Part shown: positions 12,001 through 27,000 of the stretch, in pieces
Layout of the letters: each line of letters opens with the position of its first letter
Numbering within the stretch: position 1 is the stretch's first letter
Source of the DNA: Opisthorchis felineus
Taxonomy: Eukaryota > Platyhelminthes > Trematoda > Opisthorchiida > Opisthorchiidae
Assembly: GCA_004794785.1 (NCBI GenBank)
Contig: SJOL01006682.1
Location: 277,844 to 341,843, forward strand
Length of the DNA: 64,000 nucleotides
Direction of reading: 5' to 3'
Made by a program: the position numbers and the translations under genes
Notes under the pieces: model-generated
Database searches by the model: none
The model's input: the letters and a program-made list of their open reading frames with translations, nothing else
What the model was told of the DNA's origin: nothing

Positions 12001-15000
12001 TCCGAACATTTATGTCATGAGACAGGACCAGTTGGCTCCAGGATTATCTCGAATACACACTGCCCAAGCACGATGATCGGCTTCCAGATCCGCACAAATC
12101 GAGATCCAGTTTCATTTCCAGTGACGAATTCCGTAGACCACATGGAGACCGAGCTGCTCCATGTCGCCGTTGACCGTACTCAGCCAGATTTTCAGTTGTC
12201 CTCCGAGGCCTTCCTTGACATGGTGTAGGAGCCAAGGTTTGGTGATTTCGGTATCACTCCTGTGCAACAGATGCTCAGACTATTGCATATGTCGTCGTTG
12301 AAGGAGTTGAGATAGGTGTGGTGGGTTATGGCAACATTTTCGGATGCCATCATTGGGCATCCATGATAAAAGGGTGCAGTCGGCGAATTTGGCTCGTTTG
12401 ACGGCTGCACAATGTGCAGCATGCGGGCACCAAGTTGAGTATGATGAAGCAGCGTTGGACCTGAAAACTTTACTGAACCATTTTCAAGGAAATGACCCAC
12501 AGACGAATTTGCAAATATGTCTCTATGTCGCACCTGTCAGTCGTCCCACACACGGCATCATGTTGGGCATTTTCGTGTAAAATTAAGTAGGGGAATCTAA
12601 CACTTGCTTCATGTCAAATAGGGAATCACCATTAGCCTAACCAGAGATGAAAAGTGATGCACTGCATGGCACAGTTTTTTTCAGAGCTACCACTATTTTC
12701 TCCACTTTGTCCTCCGCATACATTGATCGAGCAACAACAGTGAACCAGGAATGGATGTACTGAAGCCATGTAGACCACCCACAGATCAACTGGAACGCAG
12801 GACGAGCCTTGTTGACCTTACGTAGTTGGAGACGTGGGATAATGGTGGTAGACCTGTCACACTGCGCCTGCACGTGTCTTATGTGATACAAGGCAATATC
12901 CGTTTCATCTCTAGTCGAGCTAGCGATGGTTCATTGTTTGACGTGAATCATGCGTTCGACCTCTGCAGTTGAGTTTATACGAAAGCGGTCAACGTAGGAC
13001 GTAGGTATAGTCTATTTGTGAATCAGTCTGTATGTCATCCCATCCAACATATTTGCTAAAAGTTTCCGATTTCAACGCTATTCCATCCTACACAACTTGC
13101 TGTTCGCGTGCTGCGTGCAGGCGTCCAATAAACTGTTTGATTGCCCGATTGCATCGGGGGCACAGGTCCAAGTGTGGTACGTTTATCACGCCCTGCTGAC
13201 CACAAAGCTGTATGGAAAGAGTGTCCGATTTATTCGGAGATCTTCCTCTCATGTTGCTTGTTGCCTGGCTTGCTTAAGCCGGCTGTGCTATGGCTATCTT
13301 TTTCCCTTAACTATTGCAAGGATAGGACATTGTGTGGTCCATACTGCTCCACATAACTGTGGTGACTTGAAGTCTCACAATACATCGCGTCTATTTACAA
13401 ATTCCGTTGTGCTGGCGCGACCTGTTACTCCGCCCTAATCTTATGATCACTCGTCAGGGATAGCTGAGTAACTAGAAATGTCTGAACTTGTCCAGGTTCG
13501 TGATAGTAAGTTTGAAAGTGGTGAGTTGGATGTTTTAATCTAGGACTCCGTTTTGAGCCACGTTTTCGTAATATATTGAATCGATTTTCAATGTGATCTT
13601 TTCGACGTTGCTTTTACATTCAGTCGACTGTTGTCGCGGTTCATGTTCGTTGTACAATTTTGTTGACTAGCACTCCTTGCTTCTATCATGAACCGATGAG
13701 CGTCGTATTAATGTCTCCATTGATCACAGAAGATCGAAAACAGATTGCACCGCACAGGCTAGTTGGTTAATTTTCAATCCTTCCCCTTCGGTGTCTCGTG
13801 GATTCCGACGCCCAGTATTGTCGCTGTTGGCTGCATCATCGGTAGCGCACACCGGTCTGACAGCAGTAAACGACGGGAAGCATTGGCTCCAGCCGTCGCG
13901 ATTTGTGACCATGTTCACTTTTCGATTCCTGTTTTATACAACTCAACACTCGTTTCCTCCGGTACAAGGACCATTCCAAATTCTTTCCACTGATATAGAT
14001 GGGAGATTTTTTATAGACGAAGCGCGTGACCCACAAAAACCTGTGTCAGTAATAACCCAACTAACGCGCCGCAGATCACTTGTTAAGTGCCTTTTCAGTG
14101 CTGTATTTTTAGAGTATAGTCAGTCCGTCATCAGTGTTTTCATCATAAGTAGAAGTTGTGAAACAGCTTCTGGGGTCTGTGTGGAGCTTCTGTAATCAAG
14201 AGACGACTTGTTGCCTGTTTTAAGACCCGGGTGCAGATCCTGGCAATAAGGCACCTTCACGTGCTTTTCGGGTTTCACCTCATCGACGGTGACATTCGGC
14301 TAATGGATCTAGTGCTCGGCTCGACGTGGTAGCATGTTTCGTTGCTGGTCCTCATCACTCGTTCATATGCTTTCGCGAGTTCATTGAATGATGGCCAAGC
14401 AGCCGAAGCCCCGGATTATTACAGTGGAGCTTTCTTTGATTGCCGCTCTATTCATCAGGTTGTAGACGGTCGGTTGTTATTTATTCGTCGAGCCTAGCTT
14501 TTGCATTCGTAGCCGTGTTGGCTAGCACAGGGGCTTCAAGCATCTTCACAGATGAAGTTGTATTGTAACAGGACACATGGTTATAATGCGGTGAACAGCA
14601 GGGATGCGAAGAGTGTTTCAACGATATTTTCTGCTAAAGTGAACCGGCCACGAGAGTGAAATGTGTTGGAGCACATGTCCATACGCGCGGCGACAATCTT
14701 CTAGCCGTTGTCTTTCTTAAATCGTTGGTTGTGTTGCCAAAGGCATGGTACTAGAATCTTGCAAACAAGCGTACAGCAGCTAGGCCTCAGTAGCTTTGCT
14801 CAGTTATCCCAATTCGATTGTTACGAAAGGCTCTTGTGGTGACCCGGTTTGGTTTGTGATCGCATTTCCTCCCGGGGTTCGCTGACAGAAGTGGAACATT
14901 TGGAACGGTAATAAGTATGACGCAGCATCTTTTACTCTCCACAGAGGGACGTCGAAAGAGAATGTTAAACCGTCCCTCAGTAAGGTATATCCCTTCGTTA

Positions 15001-18000
15001 GAAGTGATAATCTGAAGTTACCATGATATTAAGGACAACCTTGTATTATCCATAACTAGTGTACAACGCACATTTGTTGCTTAAATAGCTCCGTAAAGAT
15101 CCTCGCACATCGGCGTATCTTAAAAATGTGTAGGCTCTACTGGTGGTCTCTAACCAGCCTAAAAATATCCGAACCCGTACGCCTTCAGCAAATTCCAGAG
15201 TGTGTCCATAATCAGGTAGGTATTCTACAGTTTCCGAGTGTTTTTCAAATTCCCGTCAAAATTCTTTTCCCGCAAACCTTCTGTCTCCATGAAGTTCAGT
15301 GGAAATGAACAAGCTACAATTATTCACCGTGGTTCAGGAACTTTGCGTACTATATCTTCGTCCGCGATGGATATTTCCATAATATATGGTTTATTAGAAG
15401 TTGAAACCCTTTTTTGGAAAAATGGTGTATCAGAGCGCAGTTTACGGTTTCCCGTACTCATTAATTCCACCCATACCATCGAACAAATTAACTCGTGAGT
15501 ATATGTGGGTAGTAACAAAGTATCTACATTCCCACCAACTTCCTATACCCAGGGACCTTCCACTCTGCCGGAGAATATGCATCATTAGAACTTTGCGGTA
15601 AATCGTTGTGATACTTGCCCTCGAAAATATCGTGAACACAGATCACCTGCGAATACGGACTTGTGTTGTCTCGAGTGGAAATTTGTTGGGAGTAGCCATG
15701 ATATCATATGAAACCACAAACACACCTCTGTCCTATTCAGCTAGACTACTATCCAGGTAAATAGTGTTTATTTCAACGTTTTTTACGCTTCCACGGTGCA
15801 GATGTGTTTTACATCTGAAATCTGGCACATTTGCCTTACATGTCAGATGTCCCGAGTTCAAACCCTGGGAAGGCGAAGGATATATATTGCTGATGAGTTT
15901 TAGTAACAGCAAAACTTGAGTTCACTGCTTTCTATTTTTGTTGGGGAGTCTCTAGAATAACTGCGCCAGGACAGGAGGAAGACTATTAGAACGAAATTGA
16001 TGTGAATGTAAATTCTACAAATCCAGCAACCGCCTGCAACTAATATTGGTTAATATATTTCGGTTTGTACCCTTGACTGTATGAGTAGACGTGTTGGTTG
16101 CATGCTTCTATTGGCGCTCCGTACTATCCATATCTGTCAAGGAGGAAATCCGTCGGTCCCGGAATGGAGCGATCTTTACGTAGGTTTTACATTCCTTCTG
16201 AGGTAATTTTAGGGTGGAGCGTTTTCCTGGTCTAATAAGCTCGTGGGGTCAATCCGGCAACTTATTTCGTTGTGGCGAAATAAAGAAGTGAACTAAAAAA
16301 CACGGAAATAGTGAATTCTCGTCTGGTAGAGAAACCCGGGCCCGTGCTATGAAGACCGCCACAAGACAAAGACCACTTTTGACTTCGTCTTTTTAGAGGA
16401 GGGTGTGACTGCCGTGATATTTGGACGTTCTGATGATTAAATTCTTATCGCAGATCACTGCCTAATCAAGGATAATACCACTTATATTTCAGTGATGCTC
16501 GCTCTCCGACTCGTTCTCCGGTAGCCAGTCCTAGGGACAGCATACACCGAAAATCATCCACCTCACCATCGGCAGTTGCAGTGAATGCCCGTAATCGGAG
16601 TCCGAGCGGTTCGCCTTCTTCTGCCATTGATGCTGATTCCGCGGTTGCCAAGGTTACCTCTCGCAATATGCCTGTACCTCCTAGAGGAGCGTCCCCCATA
16701 CCTCAGAAACGACAAGACCTGCACTTACCCAGACAAATATCCAAGCGTTCTCGGTAAGCCCTAGCGAACGTCATGGTTATATTTTCAGAACACTACAGTT
16801 TGGCCCCACTATTTACTACTGATGTGTCGCTGCCTGTGATTATGGTCTGTGACGAGCGCGAGAGTCGAACTTCCTTACGTCATAAATGGACAGACGTCCC
16901 GCCTACCGAAGCTGCCTATTCACATAGGCAGCATCTACTGAGACTACTTCTAGGCCGAGTCCCTATTCCTTCATATGCCTTGTGGATTCATAAATCAGCT
17001 CATGTTTGCATCCTATTGTATTGTGAAAATTCGCGAATGCACCCACGGGGTCAACGTAACTTCACACGGAACAAGTTTACCAGCTCGCGAAATACATCAC
17101 TGTGGTTTTAACGGGAGACTAATCTGAATCCGGCTGAATCTATCGTTCATGCTGTCGAAGTTTGCAGCAGCCTTATGAGTAGTATTTTCCATCAGGAAAA
17201 GTTTATTAACTGTTTTTCTCTTGGTCGCATTCCTTACATTACTTTTTATTTGCTGGAATGCTGGTGACCTGACTGTTTTACGTGCAGCCCACTACTGGAG
17301 AACTCTAGGGTAGCGACGCGAAACAGTCCCGGAAAATGCCCCGAAGTGAGTCATGCCGCGGTAGCATATCGTGCAAGTGGTAGTCTTTGTCTACCACATT
17401 AGTTTTCCATGGCCAAAAGTAGTCAGTTTAGTCGAATGCAAGACTCCGTTATATATGCTTGCACTGGGAAGTTATTCAAGGTGCTTTCCAGTTGAATTTA
17501 TTATCAGCCGCCTCATACCACGGTATGAAAGTATCTTTCGCCCGCTCAGGTGCATTGAGCCACTAGCCATTTAAATATCAAAGAGTATGCATCAGTGTGG
17601 CGATTAACAGAATCCAGTAAAACTGCACTTATTCCTAAGCATAAGCCAACCCTTCGACATTTATCCGTGGTTGTCACTTCCTGGATACGCAGAGGTCAGT
17701 TTCACGTTAGCGTTGTCATGATCGGTTCGTCTAAATTATCGATCTCACTGTCCTTTTTCATGTGTCACCCTGTCGCTCTTCGTGATATGCCTATGAAGTT
17801 TCTAGGTGTCCCGACAGGAGTCCTGATGTCCTTCTAGAAATCTCAAGATGACTTGTGAAATTGAAATACCCTGAGGGGTGTGCACGTCCTCGAGTCTTGT
17901 GCTACGGCTTGAGATAGCTTAACTGTTAATCGAATCGTCTTTATTTTTTCGTCGGGACACCAAGGTTCCCTTGCAGCTATATTAGGAATTTTATCGAGGT

Positions 18001-21000
18001 ATCTTATAAAAAATTCGGCGTTGTACCGCAATGGGTATAACTGCAACAGGACATGTTCAGTGGTTCGATCAAGAATTGAGTCTAACCATTTCAAACCCTG
18101 ACAGTTTGGTGCTTCTGACTTTGCTTGGTTTACTTTGGGTGCGATCTGTTCATGTTGCCGACTGAATAGCCGTTTTGGTGTCTCACAAGCTTTAACAAAT
18201 AAGCCATGAGTGACGTGTCATCTCACGCAGGCGTGGTCAATGCAAGGTTTTTAAGCTTTTTTCCTTTTCTACTGCCGTGAAGCTGTTTCCCACTTCTGTG
18301 GTTGTTTCAAACCCACATCTTCTCTTCTATTTGGGCAGAGTAGATGCTGCGCGCACCAATATTTCAGGTAAACAACTTTACGTAGAATGGAATTATCTGG
18401 TAGACGTTTTTCTGATATCGAGCCAAGTGATGGCTATTTCAGCTCGGCCTGGGATTGCTCACAATCTGCTTATTTCCTGCGCTGATCTCAGTATTCCTGA
18501 GAGCTCCCTCACACGAATAATCCCTGGCACGTTCGGAGGATCTTGCAGACGGTATATCAATCTGTGCCACCTCATTCCTCAGCATGATTACTTATCTCGA
18601 CAATCCTGTCCAGAGACCACTCAAATAGCCCAGTTTTACGAAGTTTGTGTGCAAATGGTGATTAGGTCTTTTGACTGTGACATGCACTACATCCAAGTGG
18701 ATCAAATGCCCATTGCCTGCTCGTACCGATTGGACCTTCGGTGGTTTCATTTGCCGCCTGTACACATTCCTTTCCGAAAAATATCCCAAGAAAACTTCGT
18801 CAAATACATATTTTGGCTAGCTCATCACTATAAGCAAACGCTAGTGTCACTCACTACGGTAACCAGTCTGATGGCTTTCAAAATACAGGCCTACAAAGCG
18901 ATACTGAATGTACTGCATTTCACACTTGTTTGTAGTTGTACCCGAACCTTACTCTCAGACTTCGAAATTGGCCTAAGGGCGCCTCACTCTCTCCAGTTTT
19001 CACATGCTGTTAGAGTTTTTTTTAACGACTTTAGGGTTAGGTGGACGAGTTTTTATTAGCCTTTTGTAGAATGCAACTTTATCACCCGTCCTATACATAT
19101 AAGGTGCTATGTAGCCTTACTAACCCGTCTATTTATAAAATTGGATTGTAGTACTTCCGCTTGTCCATTTCCCCCTAATTTTTCGATTCCTTGCTAGCTG
19201 ACCCTGGTAAGTGGTTACAAGCCGCGTTTATTCTGCTAAGCAGGATCAAGTTTGGCTGTTTTTTCTTGCGATGCCGTATGTAAAATTCACCAAGAAAGGC
19301 ATTGTTAATGCACAGATGTGTTGGAGTCGTTTACTGTAGACTGGCTCGTCTAGGGATGGAAATCCAGTAGATCGGCGACGCGTTTGGCTCGGAATTCGTC
19401 TTTCGGGTTCGCTGTTCTTAGCATTTCGGATTATTAGTTTACATAGCATCATCTCAGTATTTTCTGCCCTGTAATCTCCTCTTATTACTTTACCTGTTCC
19501 CCCACCAAGAAAAAGCTCTTCGGAGAGTGAACACAGTGAGTCCCCAATCTCTCAGAGAAAGGAACACCCTGGCAGATCACGCGACGCAAAGCGCCGACAG
19601 GCTTCCGAGTCACCCGAAGTACCAAGGCGCGTTGCTGTGAGTCCAGATGATCGACGAGTCGTTATTTCGAACGGCAAGTCCATGTTTGAGAGGGAAGAGG
19701 AAAGTTCGCGCGTTGCCAGTTCGAGACTGGGATTAGACGCAATGGTTGTAGATGACTCAGATGACTACTCCTTACAGACCAGGCCTATGCATGTGAAACG
19801 TGGAGAGATCGTAATCAATCTCCCAGAAAAATCTACGGGAAAGGTAGATGTGATATTTATGCCACACATTTCTTTCTCTACTTGTTTCCGTAGCCTTTAA
19901 GAGCGTGATACTTGTTACTTTTCGTATTATACCCAAGATGCAACTTTACCGATAAGCGATCTACTTCATGCAGTTTCGAATGTGGGCCAATGGTGCCAAA
20001 CGGACAAGTGGTGTTTTCAAACGTCATATTTCGGCCTGACTAGTCGCTAAGACGAATAAGGAATAGGAAATGGAAAGTGGAGGCATATCATTTTGCTGCT
20101 GTCCGTGAACTTTACCGTTCTGGTTCTGCCCCCCCCCCCCATTAATACTACATATGTGTGCAGGATATGTGTCATTTTCCTCGCTCATGCTTATTTCCAT
20201 AACTTTCAGGTGTCCTACATACTAATCACTGGAACACGTTAGCAAGCTGATCTCCCGGTTTCATGTCGAACAGCTTGAAAGCTTACTCATGCTGAAACAA
20301 ACCGGTCTGACTTTTGGGCATCTTTCCATCTCCCACAATCCAACTGTAAGATTCTCACCCGTAAACTTGGCGCTCAGTTCGACGGCGGTTGCGTAACTCG
20401 CTAGTAAAGTGCCCCGTTTTTTTCATCCCCACTTAACGTACAGCGTTGTAGGATTGCCACTTTCGTCCTCTGATTGAAGCAGAAGCGGCGTGGAGTGTAT
20501 CGATTCTTATATTACTAAGGCGTCACTTCTGATTACCACCCAGTACTCCATGGGTGAGTTCGACCGGACTTAAACGCAACGCAGTATTGTTCAGAGAATG
20601 TGATTACAAATAGAGTGTAGCAGTTGATATGCGAAAATTGTTTTAGTTTTTCGCAACTCGTCACGATGTTTCGATGCAGTGATCTGCAATTGGTTCTGTG
20701 ATAGTACTCCAAGTCTGCAAACTATGCTGTTGATCTATTTCACCTTTGTATCACTCCAGGTGAATGGCGAAGTGCGTGGCTTTGTCAGTGGATCACCCAC
20801 TGTTACTCCAAGACAAGCTCGTTCTCCTATGCAGCGATCACCGAATAAGTATGCAACATCACCCAACTTGCGCTCTCCGCCGGCTAGGCAGGCTCACTCT
20901 CCGGAAAGTTTTCTGCCTTCACGTCCTCAGCACTTCCCATCAATGTCGCCGGCGTCGCGCACTTCTAGCATTCGTTTACCTGCTGCGGATCCTCGTGTCC

Positions 21001-24000
21001 CCCGCGTTACACGCACTGAAGTGTCTCCGCCAACCCACCAAGCACCAGTATCACCAGTCCCTCCAAGACCTCGTCCCGCTTCCCCTAGTCCTCTTCTGCA
21101 GCGGGCGCAGGTATGTATTATATATATATATATAATATTATTTCATCCCCACTTGTCTAGATTCTATTCGTTGCTGGCTTTTGGAAACTTTGGTCGTACT
21201 CCACATCGTATTCCCGACCGACATTCTTTGTTTCAGATTTCTCCAACGACTATCCCGCTCCCACCGCAGCGCAGTCGTTTGTCAACTTCGCCGATCTCTC
21301 CTTTGTCAGCATATATGGAGCGTTCATCCCGTGCTCAACAAGAGCTTCATTCGTCTCGTTCTGAGGTTCGCGAAAAACAAGGCTCTCCTTCAGTCATATC
21401 ATCTCAGACCGCACAACAGGCTCGTGGGAATTCACCCACATGGCAATCACTTATTTCTGACGAGGAAATCTCTGGGCTCTCTAAACGTGTGGTCACTACC
21501 TCACGTGGTAGCTCTCGTCACTCCTCTGTTCATGAGTCACGTCTGGGCAAGAAGACCGATCGTAATCGTTCTAGCCGCTCTCGATCGAGCTCGCCAGAAA
21601 AGCCCCCGAAACGACCTGCCCCTCGGAGTCCGCCGCCCCACCTTGTGGAAAAGTAAGATACTGTTTGAATTGGTCTCGTCTTTTGTTGTTGTATGTTGTA
21701 GACGTTAGCGCTGCGCAACAACCGATTGAGACTTAGTTCTCATCATGTCCACTTGTATGCATGTGCCTTTACCGCTTTCTTGTTGTAGGTCAGAACGTGA
21801 GAAAGACATTGAGAGGTAATTTGCAGTTTGGGGTAGCAATCTAATCTAATCTGCCAACACTACATGTATTCATGTGTGTGCAGCCGATTTTCTCTCTTTA
21901 GAGTTTAAAGGCTGGGTCTGTTTTTCAGTCCGTAGCCAAGTCCAGTTGTGCGACTCTAGCCTGTTTTCTTTGCCGCCATCACTTAATCCCGCATTTTGTT
22001 TAGCTCTCCATCTGTTTTTGAAGTCTCTAGGATATTTGTCAACTCGGCATCTATCAAGCAGTATCACCTACGGGCTTACTGAGAGACTTTCTTGCTGTGT
22101 TCACGCTATCGCCACTTTCTCGGGTTTATATAGCTCATCTCTTACGTGCACGTTATGAATTATGGTTTGCTTTGTCACAAGTTTTTGGTTGCACCTGACT
22201 GGTTTCATAACAGTAACATCTGTCCGAGTCTTCCTTTCACTGACTTCTCGGTTCTTCAGATGGCGCATGCGACATGCCATGTTGAGTCAAAAGCGCCGTG
22301 GGGCGGCTTCCGTTTCGAGCTCTTTCCACACACCTTCTTTGTCATCTGATGACCGAGCCCGTTGTCTTGATCGACGTAAAGTGCCCTCTAGCACCTTCCG
22401 TGCTTCACGATCTCCCTCTGGTTCGTATTCGCCTCCCCGCCGAAGGAGAGTCCGGTCTTCAACATCTCACTCACGATCTGGATCATCATCCCACGGACAT
22501 CGTTCACACATTGTGGATCTGGAGCGTCCCCGATCAGAATCAAAAGGAAGTCATGGCAGCCATAGTTCACGCGCATCTGGATCTGATGACTCAAAACGAT
22601 CGAAATCTCGCAGTCCACCGTCGCGACATAGAGTTCGTAATCAGGGCACCTCCCCCGTCAAGCTGTCCAAGAGGTTAAAACGAAAACCTGTGTAAGTTGG
22701 AACCAGTAGTCTCATCCAAAAATTAAACCCCTTCGGCGTCGCCTATTTCATTGCTTGTTGGGGGTATTGCAATAATCCTACGTTCAGTGTTGCTTGTGAA
22801 AGTTAGTTACCTTTGAGTGCCAGCCCTACTAAACTGGGAACTGGTCTTTGGAATGTACACGAACAGAACATCCGCATACATCTCCCATATGCGTCAAGCA
22901 CGTGGGCGGTTGGATCTTTCATTTAACGTCAGTGGCTAAGTAACCCGCGAACCGGAAGTTTACGAATACACTTTCCACTGATAGAAACGATGTCCAGCAG
23001 CCATACATAGGTACTATAATAGTCTAATGTACTCTCGCCAGCGAAGCACGCATTGCAGGCAGCGCCGATAACTGCACTTACCACCAAGTGATACACTCAG
23101 CTCACAGTGCATATAGTTAGAGAGCTTGACGTCCACCAGTTGAATGCACGCACTACAAGCACTGGGTGACGAATGCACTTTCCGTCAATTGAAAGTTACA
23201 CCCAACTCATAGCCGCAGACACATGTAGACGTTACAGGAGCCTGGTGATACAATCGCTCAGCACCTCTTCAAGTATGGGCATTAGTCCACTCAGTCAGTC
23301 GATATACTGAAGACTGAATGGTCCCGCTCTGTGACTTGTCATACAGACCGAGACCAGCCTTTGTTGTCCGTGCACTGCAACTTCCATAACCAGCGGCGAA
23401 ACAGCCCTAACGAGTTCTACTAGTTACTTTCGTTCCACAGGTCAGCATGCACAAATCACGGGGCGAGGTGGCTCAGTGGTTAGAGCGCGCATTTACTGAC
23501 TGGAAGGTCCGTGGTTCGAACCCGACTTCTGCCTCTCGACTTCCCCTGCTTAGGCTTGAGCAACCTGGCAGTATCCCACCCTCGTGCTTCCTTCGTGTGG
23601 CATGGTAGCTAGGCACCGAAAGGGTGTTACAGCTGAACGATATATATATATATATATTATATGCACAAATCAGTTAATTGTCCCCATCACTAGCACATTT
23701 TCGGTTTCCTTTGTTGGTTCCTGTGGTTGCGTTCGGACAGTTGTAAACGAAGCATGGTAACCTCCCGACTGCTTTCGTTCAAGGGCTGTGACTTTTTGAA
23801 GAAGTTCCATATTGGTGTTCCGTTTTTTAAAGTCTGCTTGTTAAATAATTCCTTTAGCTGAAGGCATTTCTACGTAGGATTATTGCACATCGGGAGGTTG
23901 CTTGTGCGTTAACTTTGGCATGGTTTGGTTGATCATTGGAAAGCTTTAATTTGTTCGCTCTCAGGCGCTGCACCCCCCGCCACCTAACAATTGCGCTATT

Positions 24001-27000
24001 GCATTTTCTCATTACACGGTGGACAGTCCCGTATTCATTCTCCTGCACCTATTGCAGGATTGCCTTCTGAATGTGATTACGCTCTAAATGGCAGTTTATT
24101 TATAAAAAGGGTTGTTTTTCTTTGTTCTCTCTTCAGTATCGTTCCGATGGCAGCCGAGGGCGATCCTGTCATCGAAGTAAGTCTTGCATCATCGGCACCT
24201 CGGTCTTTGGCTGGGCTATTACTTATTGTTGTGTGCACTTTAAGTTAGGCTAATGGCGCATTGGTTTATATCCGCAATACTCTGTACACTGCACTTCATT
24301 GCTCTGGCTTTCCTGTCTCAGACAAAGCTGAGCGGAATCATTCGAGTGTCGTTTCATCTAACCTTTATAATCACCAATAACTCATTTTTATATCCCGCAC
24401 TTCTGGTACGTGTGGCGATTTGCACTGGCGGACCCGCGTCCTTCAAGAACTGAGTGTTTCATCATAGGCAATAGCTGTTCCAATAAGCATCCCATTGATC
24501 AAGTGTACACTCATATCTGGCTATTTATGAGTGATTTTTGACACCACCGAACAGCCCATACATCATCTTTAATAGTTAATTAAGTTTCCTTCGTTTTATG
24601 AGGTCCGGGTTGATGAGACAATACTGTTCGGGTAGCCGTATCTCCTCTGTTCAAGCCCCGCTTCGGGTTCACTCAGCTGCACGAAGCATGTGAACGAAAA
24701 TTAGTCAACCGCTCTGGGTGCTGTTTCCAGACCATGTCACCAGTCGCTCTTGGCGACATTTAGTATGTGCAGCCATTTCGGTATGCTTGTGGTAGGTCCC
24801 TTCCTTATCCCTGTTCATTTTTCGCTTTGTGGTCCTTCGCTAGTGAAGCACTGGTGTCCGCTGTCGATGACAAGAATGCGGTAAACTACAGTGGCTCCAG
24901 ATGATATGTTTACTTTTTATATTTCGTGCTCGAGTGTAGAATAACCCAATAAAAATGTGAAACAGAGTGCTAAATAATTGTGCGGTTGCACTTTTCGGAG
25001 TCCTTTTCAGGACTACTCAAGCACATGCCTTACTCCGTTTTAATAGGCTAGTGCATTTTCTGTGTATGCTGCAATCCCTTGATTTTTGTGATACGTACAG
25101 GGCAACGTTTCAGTCAGTCCTTGGTATAGACTTGTCCCCTACTGCCACAATCCCTTCGCAATTGTATTAAAGCCCGAGTCCAGATAGCTTGTTGTCCGGG
25201 CTCAAACGGCAATACTTTGATGCAGCAACCAGTTTGCAGGTATACATATGCGGGGAAAAATGCCCGTTTGCGTATGCGATCAACGCAAGGTATCAAATAG
25301 TTTTGCACTGTTTTGATGTACGGATTCGCTTTACTCCACGGGATTGCAAGTTTACATTTTAATTCGATCAAAACAATAGTCGGTCCTCTCAGTTACGCAT
25401 AGCTCTGCCCTGCTGCTACTTTAATGGGGCTATTCTCGATGCTCATGTCGTGAAACAGTAGTTTTGATTAATCGAGTCGTGTCAAACTCCACGTTTCGTG
25501 TTCGACACGATGCGGAAGAGCAGCATTTGTTGCACTGTCAGCCTTGTACTTCTTCGACCATTTTGTATTATCGCTGGACTTTCAAGCTACGTTGATGATT
25601 CGCACACTTGTGAACTAGGCGTAACATTCGAGGAATTTCGCCCAAGTCCTCTTTGTTCACTTATTAGAACGTGTTCCGTCCACTGGTTACAACATACGAG
25701 GTGTTGTGGAACAGGGACCTGATCAAAATTGCTTTGCTCCGATCCAATATCCACGCAAGTTTTTGTCCACCGCGCGCGCCATCAATTCTCCAAAACTCGA
25801 TGACGGCGCCCGGCTCCGGATGGTTCTATTTGCTTTAAGTCTTTTCTTTGCAGACTGAACTTTTCACAGTTCGCTCAGGAGTGAAAAGTGCATTTAGGCT
25901 CTGAGCACTATGTGAAAGGTGTTTTTCATGGTTATCATCGTCATACAGCCCCCGTCTTCTTCACTCTGAAAACGGGTGTGACCGAGTAATTATTTTGCAC
26001 TCCATTTGATATATGGTTATTATACCTAACATTGGACGCCAAGGTTGACCATAGAATGATGTGTAATTTGTGACTTTCTGCACATGCCCGAAACTATTAT
26101 CGTAGGGGCACTTGTAGTGTGTGAGAAAAATGACCGGTCCCTTATTATTTAGCCCACTGTGCGAAAACCATGACCACCCTTTGTAAGCACATGTTCATTA
26201 CTGCCTAAAGAACGTCCACAATTTCCATGCACTGGACAAACCTCTGTGTGGGATGTTAATATCTGAGGATACAGCTGGACCCTTACACAAGCAGTGCTGT
26301 CGCTTTGCGTGTTCGACTGATTCACACTACTTCACGTCTACTGCGCGAACTCATTAGACAACTCATCTAGTTGTTGAATACTTTTTCCTCATGCTGCTCT
26401 GCTGGTTCAGCCTAACTTATTTATTGGTTTGTTTTCTGCTCTCGGCTAACTGAACTAATGTGCACGCAGGCATTCCTTCACCTTCGATATCCTGTTTAGT
26501 TGGATACATCCCACATATCCTCGCCTGGTAGCTCGATTGTGCACTTGCGCTCTATCTGCGCTTTTGTTGTGCTCCACCTAACCAAAGACTAATACATACA
26601 AGAAGAAACCACCAGGTTGTGTATTCCAAAGGCCACCTGATCAGCATGCGGGTTGCTCGCCAAAATTGTACATGGACTAGTGTTACACAGCGCTTTGGGC
26701 GTAGTGAACTGGTACAACGAGGACGTACTTTACTTCTCGACTCTAGTTTCCAGTTTGATCTCGTTCGTCACACCTATTTCTAAGACTGTCTGTGTACTTC
26801 GACCTAATAGGAATCGATTGAAACGAGTAAATGGGAGCAGTCGCCCGAATCCTCCAAAACAGCTGAATCGCAACCTAGCACATGGACTACAAGTCACTGG
26901 CAAAGCGCCAACGAACCATCAAAGGCTACCCCTTCCGGAGCCCCTACCGTAACCATTGTCGAGCCAGCCAAGGTGAATGCACCTCCTGAACAACCTGCTG

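Noticed and set aside
11863..12228. 121-codon plus-strand open frame in intron 9
   Set aside because: No recognisable domain; splice phase is satisfied by joining exon 9 directly to exon 10.
22561..22620. CTGATGA ... GAAA on the plus strand, a hammerhead-like string
   Set aside because: The intervening bases cannot form helix II, and the stretch is coding (RS-rich exon 15).
23461..23533. Possible tRNA gene with good A and B boxes
   Set aside because: No proper acceptor-stem closure; it continues directly into a SINE body found in four other places.
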